A stretch of 47,880 nucleotides of DNA. Origin: Lactobacillus gigeriorum DSM 23908 = CRBIP 24.85. GTDB lineage: Bacteria; Bacillota; Bacilli; Lactobacillales; Lactobacillaceae. The stretch lies in NCBI RefSeq assembly GCF_000296855.1, contig NZ_CAKC01000009.1, positions 1-47,880 on the forward strand. Reading direction: 5' to 3'. A model generated the notes under the pieces. The model was not told the origin of the DNA, searched no databases, and was given only the letters and a program-made list of their open reading frames with translations. Shown piece by piece: positions 34,930 through 44,137 of this stretch. Position 1 is the first letter of the stretch. Each line of letters begins with the position of its first letter. The position numbers and the translations under genes were made by a program.

Positions 34930-36033
34930 ATGGTAGAAGTAGACTTAAATCATATTTACAAAAAATACGAAAAGAACGATTTTTATTCAGTAAACGACTT
35001 TGACTTACATATTAAAGATAAGGAATTTATCGTTTTTGTTGGACCATCAGGATGTGGTAAATCAACTACGCTTAGAATGATTGCCGGTTTGGAAGATATA
35101 TCCAAGGGTACGCTAGAAATCGACCACAAGGTAATGAACGATGTAGCACCAAAGGATCGTAACATTGCCATGGTATTCCAGAACTACGCTTTGTACCCTC
35201 ACATGACGATTTATGACAACATGGCATTTGGACTTAAATTGAGACACTACTCAAAAGAAGATATTGAAAAGCGAGTAAACCACGCAGCTAAAATTTTAGG
35301 CTTGGAAGATTACTTGCAAAAGAAGCCAGCAGAATTATCTGGTGGTCAAAGACAGCGTGTTGCTTTGGGTAGAGCAATTGTCCGGGATGCGCCAATCTTC
35401 TTGATGGACGAACCTTTGTCAAACTTGGATGCTAAATTGAGAGTTTCCATGCGTGCTGAAATTGCCAAGTTGCACCAAAGATTGGGGACCACTACCATCT
35501 ACGTAACTCACGACCAGACTGAGGCCATGACTTTAGCTGACCGAGTAGTGGTTATGTCAGTTGGTGAAGTACAACAAATTGGTAGTCCACTTGAAGTTTA
35601 CAACAAGCCAGTAAACATGTTTGTTGCTGGGTTCATTGGTTCACCTCAAATGAACTTCTTCCACGTTCACTACAATGATGGTCGCATTACTGACGGTAAG
35701 GGCTTCTCAATTGCTATTCCAGAAGGTAAGGCTAAGATACTTAACGAAAAGGGCTACAATGATAAGGATCTTGTCTTTGGTATCCGTCCTGAAGACGTAC
35801 ACGCAGAACAAGCCTTCCTTGAAACTTGGCCAGATGCCGTTGTTGAATCAGAAGTTGTTGTTTCAGAACTCTTAGGTTCAACCGTTCAACTTTACCAAAA
35901 GGTAGATGATACTGAATTCGTAGCAAACATTAATTCAAGAGACTACTTCAAACCTGGAGACAAGGTGAAGATGGGCTTCGATGTCAACAAGGCACACTTC
36001 TTTGATAAGGATACAACTAAGGCTATCAGATAA
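34930..36033 (+). CDS. msmX: Shared sugar-importer ATPase (MsmX/MsmK/UgpC type)
   Basis: A 367-residue ABC ATPase. Walker A is GPSGCGKSTT, the signature is LSGGQRQRVALGRA, Walker B is PIFLMDEPLSNLDAKLR and the switch histidine is in TIYVTHDQTEAMTLADR. The C-terminal 130 residues form the regulatory TOBE-like domain of CUT1 ATPases. Such ATPases are promiscuous and energise several importers that lack their own. That fits the ATPase-less importer at 12.4-15.8 kb. A cre-like box lies upstream and the gene overlaps the ROK kinase by one base (TAATG). Codon use is strongly biased, suggesting high expression. The link to the glycan importer is inference. Confidence 0.93.
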   Translation: MVEVDLNHIYKKYEKNDFYSVNDFDLHIKDKEFIVFVGPSGCGKSTTLRMIAGLEDISKGTLEIDHKVMNDVAPKDRNIAMVFQNYALYPHMTIYDNMAFGLKLRHYSKEDIEKRVNHAAKILGLEDYLQKKPAELSGGQRQRVALGRAIVRDAPIFLMDEPLSNLDAKLRVSMRAEIAKLHQRLGTTTIYVTHDQTEAMTLADRVVVMSVGEVQQIGSPLEVYNKPVNMFVAGFIGSPQMNFFHVHYNDGRITDGKGFSIAIPEGKAKILNEKGYNDKDLVFGIRPEDVHAEQAFLETWPDAVVESEVVVSELLGSTVQLYQKVDDTEFVANINSRDYFKPGDKVKMGFDVNKAHFFDKDTTKAIR

Positions 36034-36905
36034 TGAAAAATTTAGCAGTAATTGATATTGGCGGTACTAGTATCAAGTTTGGTGCTTGGGTCAACAATGA
36101 ATTAATTACCTTAGGCAGTGAACCAACACCAGATAATATTGCCAGTTTTTATAAGATTTTAAAACATCGGGTAGATGAAATTAAAGCAACTTATGCGGAT
36201 ATCAGTGGCGTTGCTATTAGCTCTCCAGGTGCAGTTAATAAAGAAGCTCGTCAAATTGATGGCGCAAGTGCTATCCGATATATCCATGGCTTTCCTATTT
36301 TTGAGCAGTTAGAGACTTTATTTGATTTGCCTGTAAGTATTGAAAATGATGCCAATTGTGCTGCTCTAGCAGAAGTTGCCAATGGCGCAGGTAAGGACAA
36401 TAAGAATGTTCTATTCCTGGTTCTTGGAACTGGAATTGGTGGGGCAATCATTATCGATGGTAAGATTTTCCATGGTAGTCACCTTTATGGTGGTGAGTTT
36501 GGCTTTATGCTGGTAAATGATCATGAAACTTTAAGCGAGGCTTGTTCCCCAGTTAATTTAGCACGCAAGTATAATGAAATTACCGGCGAAGGCCTCACGG
36601 GCAAGGAAGTATTTGATTTGGCTGATCAAGGTAATCAGATTGCTTATGAATTGCGAGAAAAAATGCTGAAATCATTAGCAGTCTCGATCTACAATCTCCA
36701 ATATTCTTATGATCCCGAAAAATTTATTCTGGGTGGTGGTGTTTCAAATAACCCACGTCTATTGCCACTTTTAAAGAAGAAGATTCACGAAATGGTGGCA
36801 AGTGTTCCAATTGCTGAAATCGAACCAGAAGTTGAATTATGTCAATTCAAGAGCAATGCTAATCTCTATGGTGCTGTGGTTGATTTTTTGCAAGAGCATA
36901 AATAA
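36033..36905 (+). CDS. ROK-family sugar kinase
   Basis: A 290-residue protein with the ROK phosphate-binding start LAVIDIGGTSIKFGAW, the sugar-binding and catalytic region PVSIENDANCAALAEVANGA and the glycine-rich VLGTGIGGAIIIDGKIFHGS. The usual ROK zinc motif CxCGxxGC is absent; the corresponding region reads HETLSEACSPVNLARKYN, as in some streptococcal and lactobacillal ROK proteins. It probably phosphorylates a hexose such as glucose, mannose, GlcNAc or ManNAc. In pneumococcus a ROK gene sits inside the N-glycan locus beside the same GH families. Here it is coupled to the ATPase gene instead. Substrate cannot be read from the sequence. Confidence 0.88.
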   Translation: MKNLAVIDIGGTSIKFGAWVNNELITLGSEPTPDNIASFYKILKHRVDEIKATYADISGVAISSPGAVNKEARQIDGASAIRYIHGFPIFEQLETLFDLPVSIENDANCAALAEVANGAGKDNKNVLFLVLGTGIGGAIIIDGKIFHGSHLYGGEFGFMLVNDHETLSEACSPVNLARKYNEITGEGLTGKEVFDLADQGNQIAYELREKMLKSLAVSIYNLQYSYDPEKFILGGGVSNNPRLLPLLKKKIHEMVASVPIAEIEPEVELCQFKSNANLYGAVVDFLQEHK

Positions 36906-36945
36906 TATGTATAGAAATATTAAAATAGTTCCCCAAACGCAAGAG

Positions 36946-36981
36946 AGCGATGATTTCCAATTGGATATCACCGCTTTTTTT
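36946..36981 (+). terminator. Terminator of the ATPase-ROK operon
   Basis: Arms 36946-36960 and 36961-36975 pair with two mismatches around a tight AATT turn, followed by a seven-base T-run. Confidence 0.78.
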
Positions 36982-37097
36982 ATAAAAATTGTGAGACAAA
37001 AAGGTCCTTAAATTTAGCCAAAAAGTTGAATAGTTCTCAACCTACATAGATAATTTGTTATAATTAAAGTAGAAAAAAGTTAGTGAGGTGATGAGCG

Positions 37098-37874
37098 ATG
37101 GCAGATTTGGCTGAAAAATGGCGCAAGCATTTTTCTTTTTTGGAAAAAGGCTATTTTTTAGACGATAACAGTTATCGATTAGCAGACAAAATCATTAGTG
37201 AAAGTAACCCTGAATCGCTCTACACTTTTTTGAAAAATCATCAATATAGTGCTTTGGGAACACAAGTACGTAAATTGACTGAAGATTTACTCACAAAGTT
37301 GTTCTATGCCGATGAATTATTACATACCTTGGTGCCCATTGCTTGGGACAGCTTCAGTCTTGGCAGTATTATTCACGAATACTCGGATGTAAAGGCTTTT
37401 CCATATGGCGTAAATGGCGTTATGAATAAAATTCGTCGCCAAGCTAATGCAATGACCCATGACGTTGATCGCAGTTTTTCTCAAAAAGACGTGCAAAAAT
37501 TAATGACCTCGTTTTATGATTTAGTGGCTTTTTTTGCGAATACTTACGAACATCTTGACCTACCATACGTAGGTGAATTGCAGAGCAACAAAAAGGTAAA
37601 GAGTTTTCCCGATCGGATTGCTCGGCATATTTTGCCTCCTGATCAATGGTATGAAAATCGAGTGGTTTTTGATGATCTTAAGCAGGAACCTGCAAAGATC
37701 AAGAAGAAGCCAAAGTTAAAAGTAAAAGGGGGAAAGGAAGCACCTAAAACTAAAAAGGTGGTTAAGGTTGAATCCAAGGCACCAGCTAAGCAGGAAAAGA
37801 GTAAGGCTGTGGTGATCACTGAGTTTATTTTGATTCTGGCGATCATTGCACTTTTGATCTGTTTTTTCAAATAA
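37098..37874 (+). CDS. Tail-anchored protein with DUF4145/HEPN-like motif
   Basis: A 258-residue protein. Residues 1-190 are helical and soluble. R113-x3-N117-x3-H121 (RRQANAMTHDV) matches the pattern of DUF4145, a HEPN-fold domain; in HEPN ribonucleases a similar R-N-H motif is catalytic. Residues from about 195 to 238 are Lys/Ala/Pro-rich and probably disordered. A single hydrophobic helix at the extreme C-terminus (FILILAIIALLICFFK) would anchor it in the membrane with the domain inside the cell. GAGGTGATGAG precedes the ATG and TATAAT lies at 37059-37064. It is monocistronic with a terminator. Function is unknown; the HEPN link is a suggestion from one motif. Confidence 0.65.
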   Translation: MADLAEKWRKHFSFLEKGYFLDDNSYRLADKIISESNPESLYTFLKNHQYSALGTQVRKLTEDLLTKLFYADELLHTLVPIAWDSFSLGSIIHEYSDVKAFPYGVNGVMNKIRRQANAMTHDVDRSFSQKDVQKLMTSFYDLVAFFANTYEHLDLPYVGELQSNKKVKSFPDRIARHILPPDQWYENRVVFDDLKQEPAKIKKKPKLKVKGGKEAPKTKKVVKVESKAPAKQEKSKAVVITEFILILAIIALLICFFK

Positions 37875-37876
37875 GT

Positions 37877-37899
37877 GAGCGTTTAGGCTCGCTCTTTTT
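37877..37899 (+). terminator. Terminator after the tail-anchored protein gene
   Basis: A short GAGCG/CGCTC hairpin (37877-37881 with 37890-37894) is followed by TTTTT immediately after the stop codon. Confidence 0.65.
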
Positions 37900-37919
37900 C
37901 TGCTCAAAGCAAATTAGAT

Positions 37920-37987
37920 AATTACGATTATAATAATTATAATTACGATAATTACGATTACGGTAATTTGGATTATCGTGATATAAT
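37920..37987 (+). promoter_or_regulatory. Iterated operator-like repeats and promoter of the DUF234-type ATPase gene
   Basis: ATTACGAT occurs at 37921, 37942 and 37951, and ACGATAAT (37945-37952) is inverted as ATTATCGT (37972-37979). TATAAT at 37982-37987 is the likely -10, 17 bases before the ATG. The repeat cluster suggests autoregulation, but the binding protein is unknown. Confidence 0.55.
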
Positions 37988-38004
37988 TTACTTGAGGTGA
38001 TATC

Positions 38005-39414
38005 ATGGTTAATTCATTTGTGGCACGAGAAAAGGAATTAAAAAACCTAAACGTCATGTATCAAAGTAACCGATTTGAGATGGCAGTCATTTACGGTCGA
38101 CGTCGAATTGGGAAAACTTCGTTAATTAAAAAATTTATTGAAGATAAACCAGCAATCTATCTTCAGGGAATAGAAGCAACATCAGAAACAAATTTGCGGT
38201 TTTTGTCGGAAGTGATTTTTAGTTATGAAAATCCTAATAGAATAAATAAAAATCGTGTATTTGCTAACTTTCGTGAAGCTTTTGAAGAGATTCAAGATAT
38301 TGCTGATCGGCAATCTGAAAAATTAATTCTTGTGTTAGATGAATATCCATATTTAGCACAGTCTAATAGAAGTATTTCTTCAATACTACAATATGTGATT
38401 GATCATTTGTTTATTGAACATGCCAATATTATGCTGATTTTATGTGGTTCATCGGTGTCGTTTATGGAACATCAAGTTTTAGGCTACCAAAGTCCATTGT
38501 ATGGAAGACGTACAGGGCAATTGAAATTATTACCTTTTAATATTTTCGATGTCAGCAAAATGTTGCCTAAGGTCGCTAAAGAAGATTTATTGGTTTACTA
38601 TGGCATCACAGGTGGAGTTCCTCAATATCTTGAATTCGTTGATGAAAAGAAGACGGTGCAGCAGAATATTGAATCGTTATTCTTGAATCAAAATGCGGTA
38701 TTGCAAAATGAACCAAATATCCTTCTACAACAAGAACTAAGAAATCCTGCTACCTATTTTTCGATACTAGAAGCAATTGCTCATGGAAAAAATAAAAATT
38801 CGGAAATAATGCAGGCAATTGGATTTAATGGAACTAACTCGATCAGTCAATACCTAAAGAATTTATTGGAACTGGACATTATTGAAAGAAAAAAGCCAAT
38901 TTTTGAAAACAATCGAAGAAAATTCATTTATGCGATCAAAGATAGCCTATTTAAATTTTGGTTTAAATTTATTGCTGGAAAGCAAGATTTAATAGCTTTA
39001 GAAAGAACGCAAGGTTTATTGGAAGAAATTATGCATGAGCTTCCACGCTTCCTTGGATCAACTTTTGAAAAGGCATCTGCGGATTGGATTTGGGCTCAAA
39101 CTGAACTTCCACTCGAGCCTAGAACAATTAAGAGTTGGTGGGGGACCAATCCAATCTTAAAACGTCAAGAAGAAGTTGATTTGGTAGCACCAAATTTTGA
39201 TAATTCAGAAATAATAATTGCTGAATGTAAATGGCGAAATCCTGATAAATTAAGCCATCAGATCGTAGATACGTTGATCAATAGAGCGGCGTTAATCGGC
39301 GAATTTAATTCGATTTATTATTATGTTTTTGTTAAAAAAAGCAATGAAGATTTCGATGAATATGCGACTAATCGAGGCGTAAAAGTAGTTGAATATCAAA
39401 ACTTTTTCAAGTAA
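38005..39414 (+). CDS. AAA ATPase of the DUF234 type with nuclease-like C-terminal domain
   Basis: A 469-residue protein. Residues 1-230 form a STAND/AAA-like ATPase: VAREKELKNLNVMYQSN, then Walker A GRRRIGKTSLIKKF, then Walker B LILVLDEYPYLA. A winged-helix part follows (ILEAIAHGKNKNSEIMQAIG). The last 150 residues form the DUF234 region, with a PD-(D/E)xK-like core: D of EEVDLVAP and E, K of IIIAECKW. Such proteins are common in archaea and Gram-positive bacteria, and their role is unknown; a stress or defence function has been suggested by analogy. GAGGTGA is well placed before the ATG. It stands alone behind iterated operator-like repeats. Confidence 0.8.
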   Translation: MVNSFVAREKELKNLNVMYQSNRFEMAVIYGRRRIGKTSLIKKFIEDKPAIYLQGIEATSETNLRFLSEVIFSYENPNRINKNRVFANFREAFEEIQDIADRQSEKLILVLDEYPYLAQSNRSISSILQYVIDHLFIEHANIMLILCGSSVSFMEHQVLGYQSPLYGRRTGQLKLLPFNIFDVSKMLPKVAKEDLLVYYGITGGVPQYLEFVDEKKTVQQNIESLFLNQNAVLQNEPNILLQQELRNPATYFSILEAIAHGKNKNSEIMQAIGFNGTNSISQYLKNLLELDIIERKKPIFENNRRKFIYAIKDSLFKFWFKFIAGKQDLIALERTQGLLEEIMHELPRFLGSTFEKASADWIWAQTELPLEPRTIKSWWGTNPILKRQEEVDLVAPNFDNSEIIIAECKWRNPDKLSHQIVDTLINRAALIGEFNSIYYYVFVKKSNEDFDEYATNRGVKVVEYQNFFK

Positions 39415-39532
39415 TGACTTAAAAGAGAAGGCTTTTTTACAAATAGAAAACTATGCATAAATAATCCCGAAAATTTTGGTAAAATAGAAGAGCGCGTTTC
39501 ATCGTGACTTTAAACCGTAAAGCAGGTATTTT

Positions 39533-41008
39533 ATGCAAAATAATAAAAAAATCGGCCTTCTTAGCTTGATCATGATGATTTTTTCAAGCATCTTTGGTTT
39601 TGCTAATATGCCAGTAGCTTTTTTGCAGATGGGCTATGCAAGTATTATTTGGTACATTTTCGCAGCAATTTTCTTCTTTTTACCTGTTGCGATGATGTTG
39701 GCCGAATATGGGGCTACTTTTAAATCAGATCAGGGTGGAATCTATAGCTGGCTAAAACATACATTGGGTGAAAAATGGGCATTTATCGGCACATTTATCT
39801 GGTTATCCAGTTGGATTATCTGGTTATTAAGTATTTCAACTAAGATCTATATTCCATTCTCAGCGCTACTATTTGGTAAAGATTTGACGCAAACTTGGGC
39901 AGTTAGTCCCTTGAATGCAACTCAGGTTATTGGAATTTTAGGTATTCTTTGGATGCTACTAGTTACTTTTTGTGCTAGTCGAGGAGTTAATGTTATTTCC
40001 AAGGTATCAAGCATTGGAGGAACCTTCGTTAGTGCGATGGTAGTTGTATTTCTGCTTGCTACTGGCATTGCTTTTGTAGCTAACCATGGTCAAATGCAAG
40101 AAGCACTGACTTCCAGTGCTTTGGTAAAATCGCCCAACCCCGATTTTCAGAGTCCAGTGGCCACCCTTTCTTTTGTAGTTTATGCAATTTTTGCATATGC
40201 TGGACTTGAATCATTAGGTGGAATGATTGATAGCATTGACAAGCCGGAAAAGACCTTTCCTAAAGGGTTAATTATTTCATCTTTGTTAATTGCTGGAGCA
40301 TATTCATTGATGATCTTGCTATGGGGAGTAAGCACCAATTGGCAGCGTGATTTGTCTGATAATAGCGTAAATTTGGGTAATATCACTTATGTGATGATGC
40401 AGCATTTAGGAGTTTACTTAGGACAAACGTTGGGCTTAAGCACACGGGTGTCAACGATAATCGGAAGTATTTTCATTAGATTTGTTGGGTTAGGGATGTT
40501 TTTAGCTTATGTTGGCTCATTCTTTATCTTGATTTATTCACCAATTAAGTCATTTATCTTAGGATCTAAGAACCTCTGGCCAGAAAAAATGACCAAACTC
40601 AATCAACATGGGATTCCTGAATATGCAATGTGGATGCAAGCTTTGCTAGTCTGTGTTTTACTGTTCTTAATCTCATTTGGTGGTGGTCAAGCCAAGACCT
40701 TCTACACGATCCTAACTGATATGTCGAATGTTTCTACTTCAGTACCATACTTGTTCTTAGTATGGGCTTTCCCAATTTTTAAGCAAAAACAATTCGATCA
40801 ACCATTTGAAGTATATAAAAAGCCTAGACTTACTAAAATAATTACGTGGATTTCCTTTTTGATTATTTTGTTCGGGGTTATCTTTACTTGTTTGCAACCA
40901 TTCCTAGATGGTGATTACGTTACTGGATTGTGGACAATCATCGGACCTGTATTCTTTGGTAGTCTAGCGTGGATTATTTATCACCGAGCAGAGAAAAAAG
41001 CTGAATAA
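39533..41008 (+). CDS. APC-family amino acid permease (YjeM-like)
   Basis: A 491-residue membrane protein with about twelve hydrophobic helices. The first, LLSLIMMIFSSIFGFANMPV, and the YGATFKSDQGGIYSWLKHTL segment are typical of the glutamate/GABA antiporter and YjeM branch of the APC superfamily. The predicted role is uptake or exchange of an amino acid at the cytoplasmic membrane; the substrate is not readable. Another conserved-looking part is YAIFAYAGLESLGGMIDSID. The ribosome binding site CAGGT is modest. The gene is monocistronic, with a strong terminator after it, and shows no lesion. Confidence 0.88.
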   Translation: MQNNKKIGLLSLIMMIFSSIFGFANMPVAFLQMGYASIIWYIFAAIFFFLPVAMMLAEYGATFKSDQGGIYSWLKHTLGEKWAFIGTFIWLSSWIIWLLSISTKIYIPFSALLFGKDLTQTWAVSPLNATQVIGILGILWMLLVTFCASRGVNVISKVSSIGGTFVSAMVVVFLLATGIAFVANHGQMQEALTSSALVKSPNPDFQSPVATLSFVVYAIFAYAGLESLGGMIDSIDKPEKTFPKGLIISSLLIAGAYSLMILLWGVSTNWQRDLSDNSVNLGNITYVMMQHLGVYLGQTLGLSTRVSTIIGSIFIRFVGLGMFLAYVGSFFILIYSPIKSFILGSKNLWPEKMTKLNQHGIPEYAMWMQALLVCVLLFLISFGGGQAKTFYTILTDMSNVSTSVPYLFLVWAFPIFKQKQFDQPFEVYKKPRLTKIITWISFLIILFGVIFTCLQPFLDGDYVTGLWTIIGPVFFGSLAWIIYHRAEKKAE

Positions 41009-41012
41009 AGAA

Positions 41013-41053
41013 AAAATCAAAGTTCTCAAGATGAAGGAAACTTTGATTTTTTT
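41013..41053 (+). terminator. Terminator after the APC permease gene
   Basis: AAAATCAAAGTT (41013-41024) and AACTTTGATTTT (41039-41050) are perfectly complementary, followed by Ts. It may serve both strands. Confidence 0.85.
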
Positions 41054-41068
41054 GCCTAAAATTAGTTA

Positions 41069-41464
41069 TTAATCAGTTTGATGCAATTTTAGTTTTTTCT
41101 TGGTGGCTAAAAGGATCATCACGACGATGATTAAACCTAAAGTAGCCAACCGTGTTAACCACAACGGCCAGTTCAATCATAAGAACGTAGATAATAAGCG
41201 GCAAGTAATTCATGGGCATTATGATCGAATAAATAGTTAGTAATGATCAAAAGACTAATTAAGGTAACCTGCGAAGCAATTGACCCAAGGATATAGTAGG
41301 TTTGACGTACGAACCGACTGTTATTCGGTGTGATGGTCGAGTCTTTTTGGTAAATTTGAAGATTAATGCTATTGATGATGTTGACAAAGAAGAACGAGAT
41401 CGCCATCCCAAGTAGGAAAGTTCACATGGTAGGGATTAGGGCAATCACTAATTAACCATTTCAT
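41069..41464 (-). pseudogene. Decayed small multi-helix membrane protein gene
   Basis: Reading the minus strand and joining frames gives about 130 residues of coherent membrane protein. It starts at ATG 41462-41464 (MKWL) and continues with VIALIPTM, TFLLGMAISFFFVNIINSIN, QVTLISLLIITNYLF and LNWPLWLTRLATLGLIIVVM, ending KLKLHQTD. Three lesions break it: a frameshift near 41452, an in-frame TGA at 41422-41424 where tryptophan (TGG) would fit, and a second frameshift near 41175. A ribosome binding site (GAGAGGA) still precedes the start. I do not recognise the family. Confidence 0.65.
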
Positions 41465-41544
41465 TGTTTTTTCCTCTCATCAATACATAGTGATTATTTT
41501 ATTGAACAAAGAGGAATTTGTAAAATGATCATCAAATCTATCAA

Positions 41545-41580
41545 GAAAAACCGTTAGACTCAGCAGTGGATCTAACGGTT
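41545..41580 (-). terminator. Terminator of the flavoprotein-DUF2798 operon
   Basis: AACCGTTAGA (41549-41558) and TCTAACGGTT (41571-41580) are perfectly complementary. On the minus strand the stem runs into TTTTTCTTG, just after the stop of the leftward DUF2798-like gene. Confidence 0.82.
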
Positions 41581-41603
41581 ATAAGTTATTTAGTTTCTAT
41601 GGT

Positions 41604-42074
41604 TTAAGCTTTAACGAATTTTTGAGCCACAGTTTTACCTAACCAAACAGCTACGTAAGATGCAACGTAAGAAACGATGAAGCAGGGAATCCAAGCTGTT
41701 AACGAGCCATGGATATAAGCATTCATTCTAGTTGCTTGTGGAATTTCTGGGTTATAGAAAATTGAAGCTGCCGTACAAATGAAGGTGTTGAAAGAGTTTA
41801 ATACGACAGAAGGGATAATTCCTTGAACTAAGGCAAAAGCAACAGTACCTTCTTTTAAGTGGAAGAGACTGGCGAATTTGTCGCCCCATTTGTTATAAGG
41901 GACAAACATACTTACGATGAAGACGATCCAGAAAATTTCTGCCCATAATTCGAAGATAGTTACCCAAGTTAACGGTAAGTGATTAAGAAAAATTACGCAG
42001 AGTGCCATCACAAGTCCCATAAAAATGGAAAGAATTGAGGTTAGCACCGTACCAAAATGACTTTTGAAAAACAT
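41604..42074 (-). CDS. DUF2798-like small membrane protein
   Basis: A 156-residue protein with four membrane helices in two similar halves (GTVLTSILSIFMGLVMALCV and LVQGIIPSVVLNSFNTFICT each begin a helix pair), as in DUF2798. The family has no established function. It follows the flavoprotein gene by 20 bases on the same strand and ends before a strong terminator, so the two are probably cotranscribed. A role in tethering or supplying the reductase at the membrane is possible but unsupported. The sequence is intact. Confidence 0.75.
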   Translation of the reverse strand: MFFKSHFGTVLTSILSIFMGLVMALCVIFLNHLPLTWVTIFELWAEIFWIVFIVSMFVPYNKWGDKFASLFHLKEGTVAFALVQGIIPSVVLNSFNTFICTAASIFYNPEIPQATRMNAYIHGSLTAWIPCFIVSYVASYVAVWLGKTVAQKFVKA

Positions 42075-42094
42075 ACATACGCCTATTCTAAAAA

Positions 42095-43939
42095 TTACAT
42101 TTCTTCTTTTGCAGTTTCAGCTGCGATTCTACCAAATGTGAAGATATCTGCTAATGAGTTACCACCTAAACGGTTACCTGCGTGCATACCACCAGCATTT
42201 TCACCAGCTGAGTAGAGGCCAGGAATAGCTTCACCAGCTTTATTCAAAACGTGAGCCTTGGTATCAATCTTTAAACCACCCATAGTGTGGTGAATTGCAG
42301 GCTTTCTAGGAGTTGCATAGAATGGTGAAACTTCACACTTCAAGTTGAAGGCATTCTTGCCGAATTCAGGATCGTGACCAGCATCAACATAAGAATTGTA
42401 ATTCTTGATAGTTGTTACAAGAGTTTCTGGATCCATGCCAACTTTTTCAGCTAGTTCTTCTAAAGTATCCGCACGGAATAAAGTACCAGCTTCTACTTGG
42501 GCATCGATTGATTCTTGAGTAGTGTTGTAAGCAGTTTCCTTGATCTTGTCATCAGCAATTAAGTAGAACAAACCGCCATTATCGATCGCAGCAGCAGCTA
42601 AAGTATCGCGTTCCGCATATTCGTTAACAAAACGCTTACCTTGTTGGTTAACCATAATGAAGTTTTCTGGAGGAGTTTGTAAACCAGTGAATAATTCACC
42701 GGTTACTGGGTCGGATACAGGCATCAATTGAATAAAGCCCATACCTACTAAATCACTGCCAGCTTCCAAACCTAGAGAAATACCGTCTCCAGTGATTGCA
42801 GGTGAGTTGGTAGTAGCAATATCATCAGCAATTTCTTTCCAGTAAGTGTTGTACTTTTGAACCATCTTCGTGTTGGCACCGAAACCACCAGCAGTTAAGA
42901 TGACTGCTTTGGCATGAACAGTAACTTTGCTACCATCGGTCTTAGTGGCAACAGCTCCAACAACACGACCGTTTTCGATTAACAAGTGTTCAGCGCGAGT
43001 TTCAGTTAAAATCTTGCCGCCGTGTTCCTTTACCCAGTCTCCAAGCACGTGGATAAAGGCGTATCCCATAGGTTCAACCGGCTTATGACCACGACGCCAT
43101 AAAGCACCAACAGGCATAGTAACGTCTTTTTCATCAAATTCTACGCCAAGCTTAGCAAGCCAATTAACTGAATCCAAAACGTTAGTTACAAGCGTTTTAA
43201 CAAGAGCATAGTCACCATGAATTTCGTTACCCTTTAAGTCAGTACGCTTACCGCCAAGGTAGGTTTGAATTTCGTGCAAAAGAGTTGAATCAAATAAGTA
43301 GTCAGCACCGCTATCCAAGTAATCTTGAACTTGTTTTTGCAAAGCTTCAAAGTCTTCACGGTATTCTGGATCAATTTCTTCAACTGGAGTGGCGATTAAT
43401 TCCTTCAGTGTTTCCTTTTCACCGTGAAGAGCAGGGAAATTCTTTTGCCATTCGGGATCAGCGGCATTCATTGGACCACCAGCACGGGTAGTGTTACCAC
43501 CAATTTGTGGGTATTTTTCTAAAATTACTACTTGCTTATCGTTTTCAATACTCTTAGCTGCAGCAGCTAAACCGGCACCACCAGCACCAATTACTAACAC
43601 ATCAGTGGTCAATTCTTCATCTTCGCTACTTGCTTGAGTTGGCTTGGGACGTTTCTTAAATTCTTCGCTGTCTCCTCCAGCAAGTTCGATGGCTTGACTA
43701 ACACCGTCGATCACTCCGTTTGAAGAAATAGTAGCACCACTTACTGCATCAACATTAAGGGTTTGATGAGCTACGATTTGTTCAGGCAAGCGGTGGAAGA
43801 CTTCATCAGCAACACCTTTAGTTTCGCCCTTTGCGTCAACTTCGATTTTTTCAATGCGGTTATCTGAAAGAGTGACTTTCATTGGCATAAATGATGAGCC
43901 GTGACCTTTTGCTTTAACTTCGTATGTTCCTGCTTTCAT
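42095..43939 (-). CDS. Fumarate-reductase-like flavoprotein with FMN-binding and FAD domains
   Basis: A 614-residue soluble protein. Residues 1-90 form an FMN_bind domain with D64-A-V-S67-G-A-T70, the DxxSGA(T/S) motif in which ApbE attaches FMN to the threonine. From about 110 onward it is a FAD-dependent reductase of the fumarate/urocanate reductase family: [20 protein letters not shown] binds FAD, and the C-terminus has [20 protein letters not shown] followed by [13 protein letters not shown]. No signal peptide, so it works in the cytoplasm, reducing fumarate or a related enoate with NADH-derived electrons. AGAAGG lies upstream of the ATG, and a near-perfect cre lies 38 bases before it. 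ApbE is not in the window. Substrate uncertain. Confidence 0.9.
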   Translation of the reverse strand: MKAGTYEVKAKGHGSSFMPMKVTLSDNRIEKIEVDAKGETKGVADEVFHRLPEQIVAHQTLNVDAVSGATISSNGVIDGVSQAIELAGGDSEEFKKRPKPTQASSEDEELTTDVLVIGAGGAGLAAAAKSIENDKQVVILEKYPQIGGNTTRAGGPMNAADPEWQKNFPALHGEKETLKELIATPVEEIDPEYREDFEALQKQVQDYLDSGADYLFDSTLLHEIQTYLGGKRTDLKGNEIHGDYALVKTLVTNVLDSVNWLAKLGVEFDEKDVTMPVGALWRRGHKPVEPMGYAFIHVLGDWVKEHGGKILTETRAEHLLIENGRVVGAVATKTDGSKVTVHAKAVILTAGGFGANTKMVQKYNTYWKEIADDIATTNSPAITGDGISLGLEAGSDLVGMGFIQLMPVSDPVTGELFTGLQTPPENFIMVNQQGKRFVNEYAERDTLAAAAIDNGGLFYLIADDKIKETAYNTTQESIDAQVEAGTLFRADTLEELAEKVGMDPETLVTTIKNYNSYVDAGHDPEFGKNAFNLKCEVSPFYATPRKPAIHHTMGGLKIDTKAHVLNKAGEAIPGLYSAGENAGGMHAGNRLGGNSLADIFTFGRIAAETAKEEM

Positions 43940-43976
43940 TGATTAATACCTTCTTTTTTCTAACTATACATTTTTA

Positions 43977-43990
43977 AGAAAACGTTTTCT
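43977..43990 (-). promoter_or_regulatory. Cre box upstream of the flavoprotein gene
   Basis: AGAAAACGTTTTCT is a perfect palindrome and matches the cre consensus at 13 of 14 positions. It lies 38 to 51 bases before the flavoprotein start codon, suggesting CcpA control of fumarate reduction. Confidence 0.72.
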
Positions 43991-44137
43991 TTACAAAAAT
44001 TATCATAGAACTTTTCAATTAGTTTTTGAAATATTTTATGGGCAATAGTATAATAGCAATAGTGTTATCGCTTGCAAAAATGTTGACCATTAAATGCCAT
44101 CAAGGTATTATTCGTAAAAAAGGAAGGTGCAATTGAG

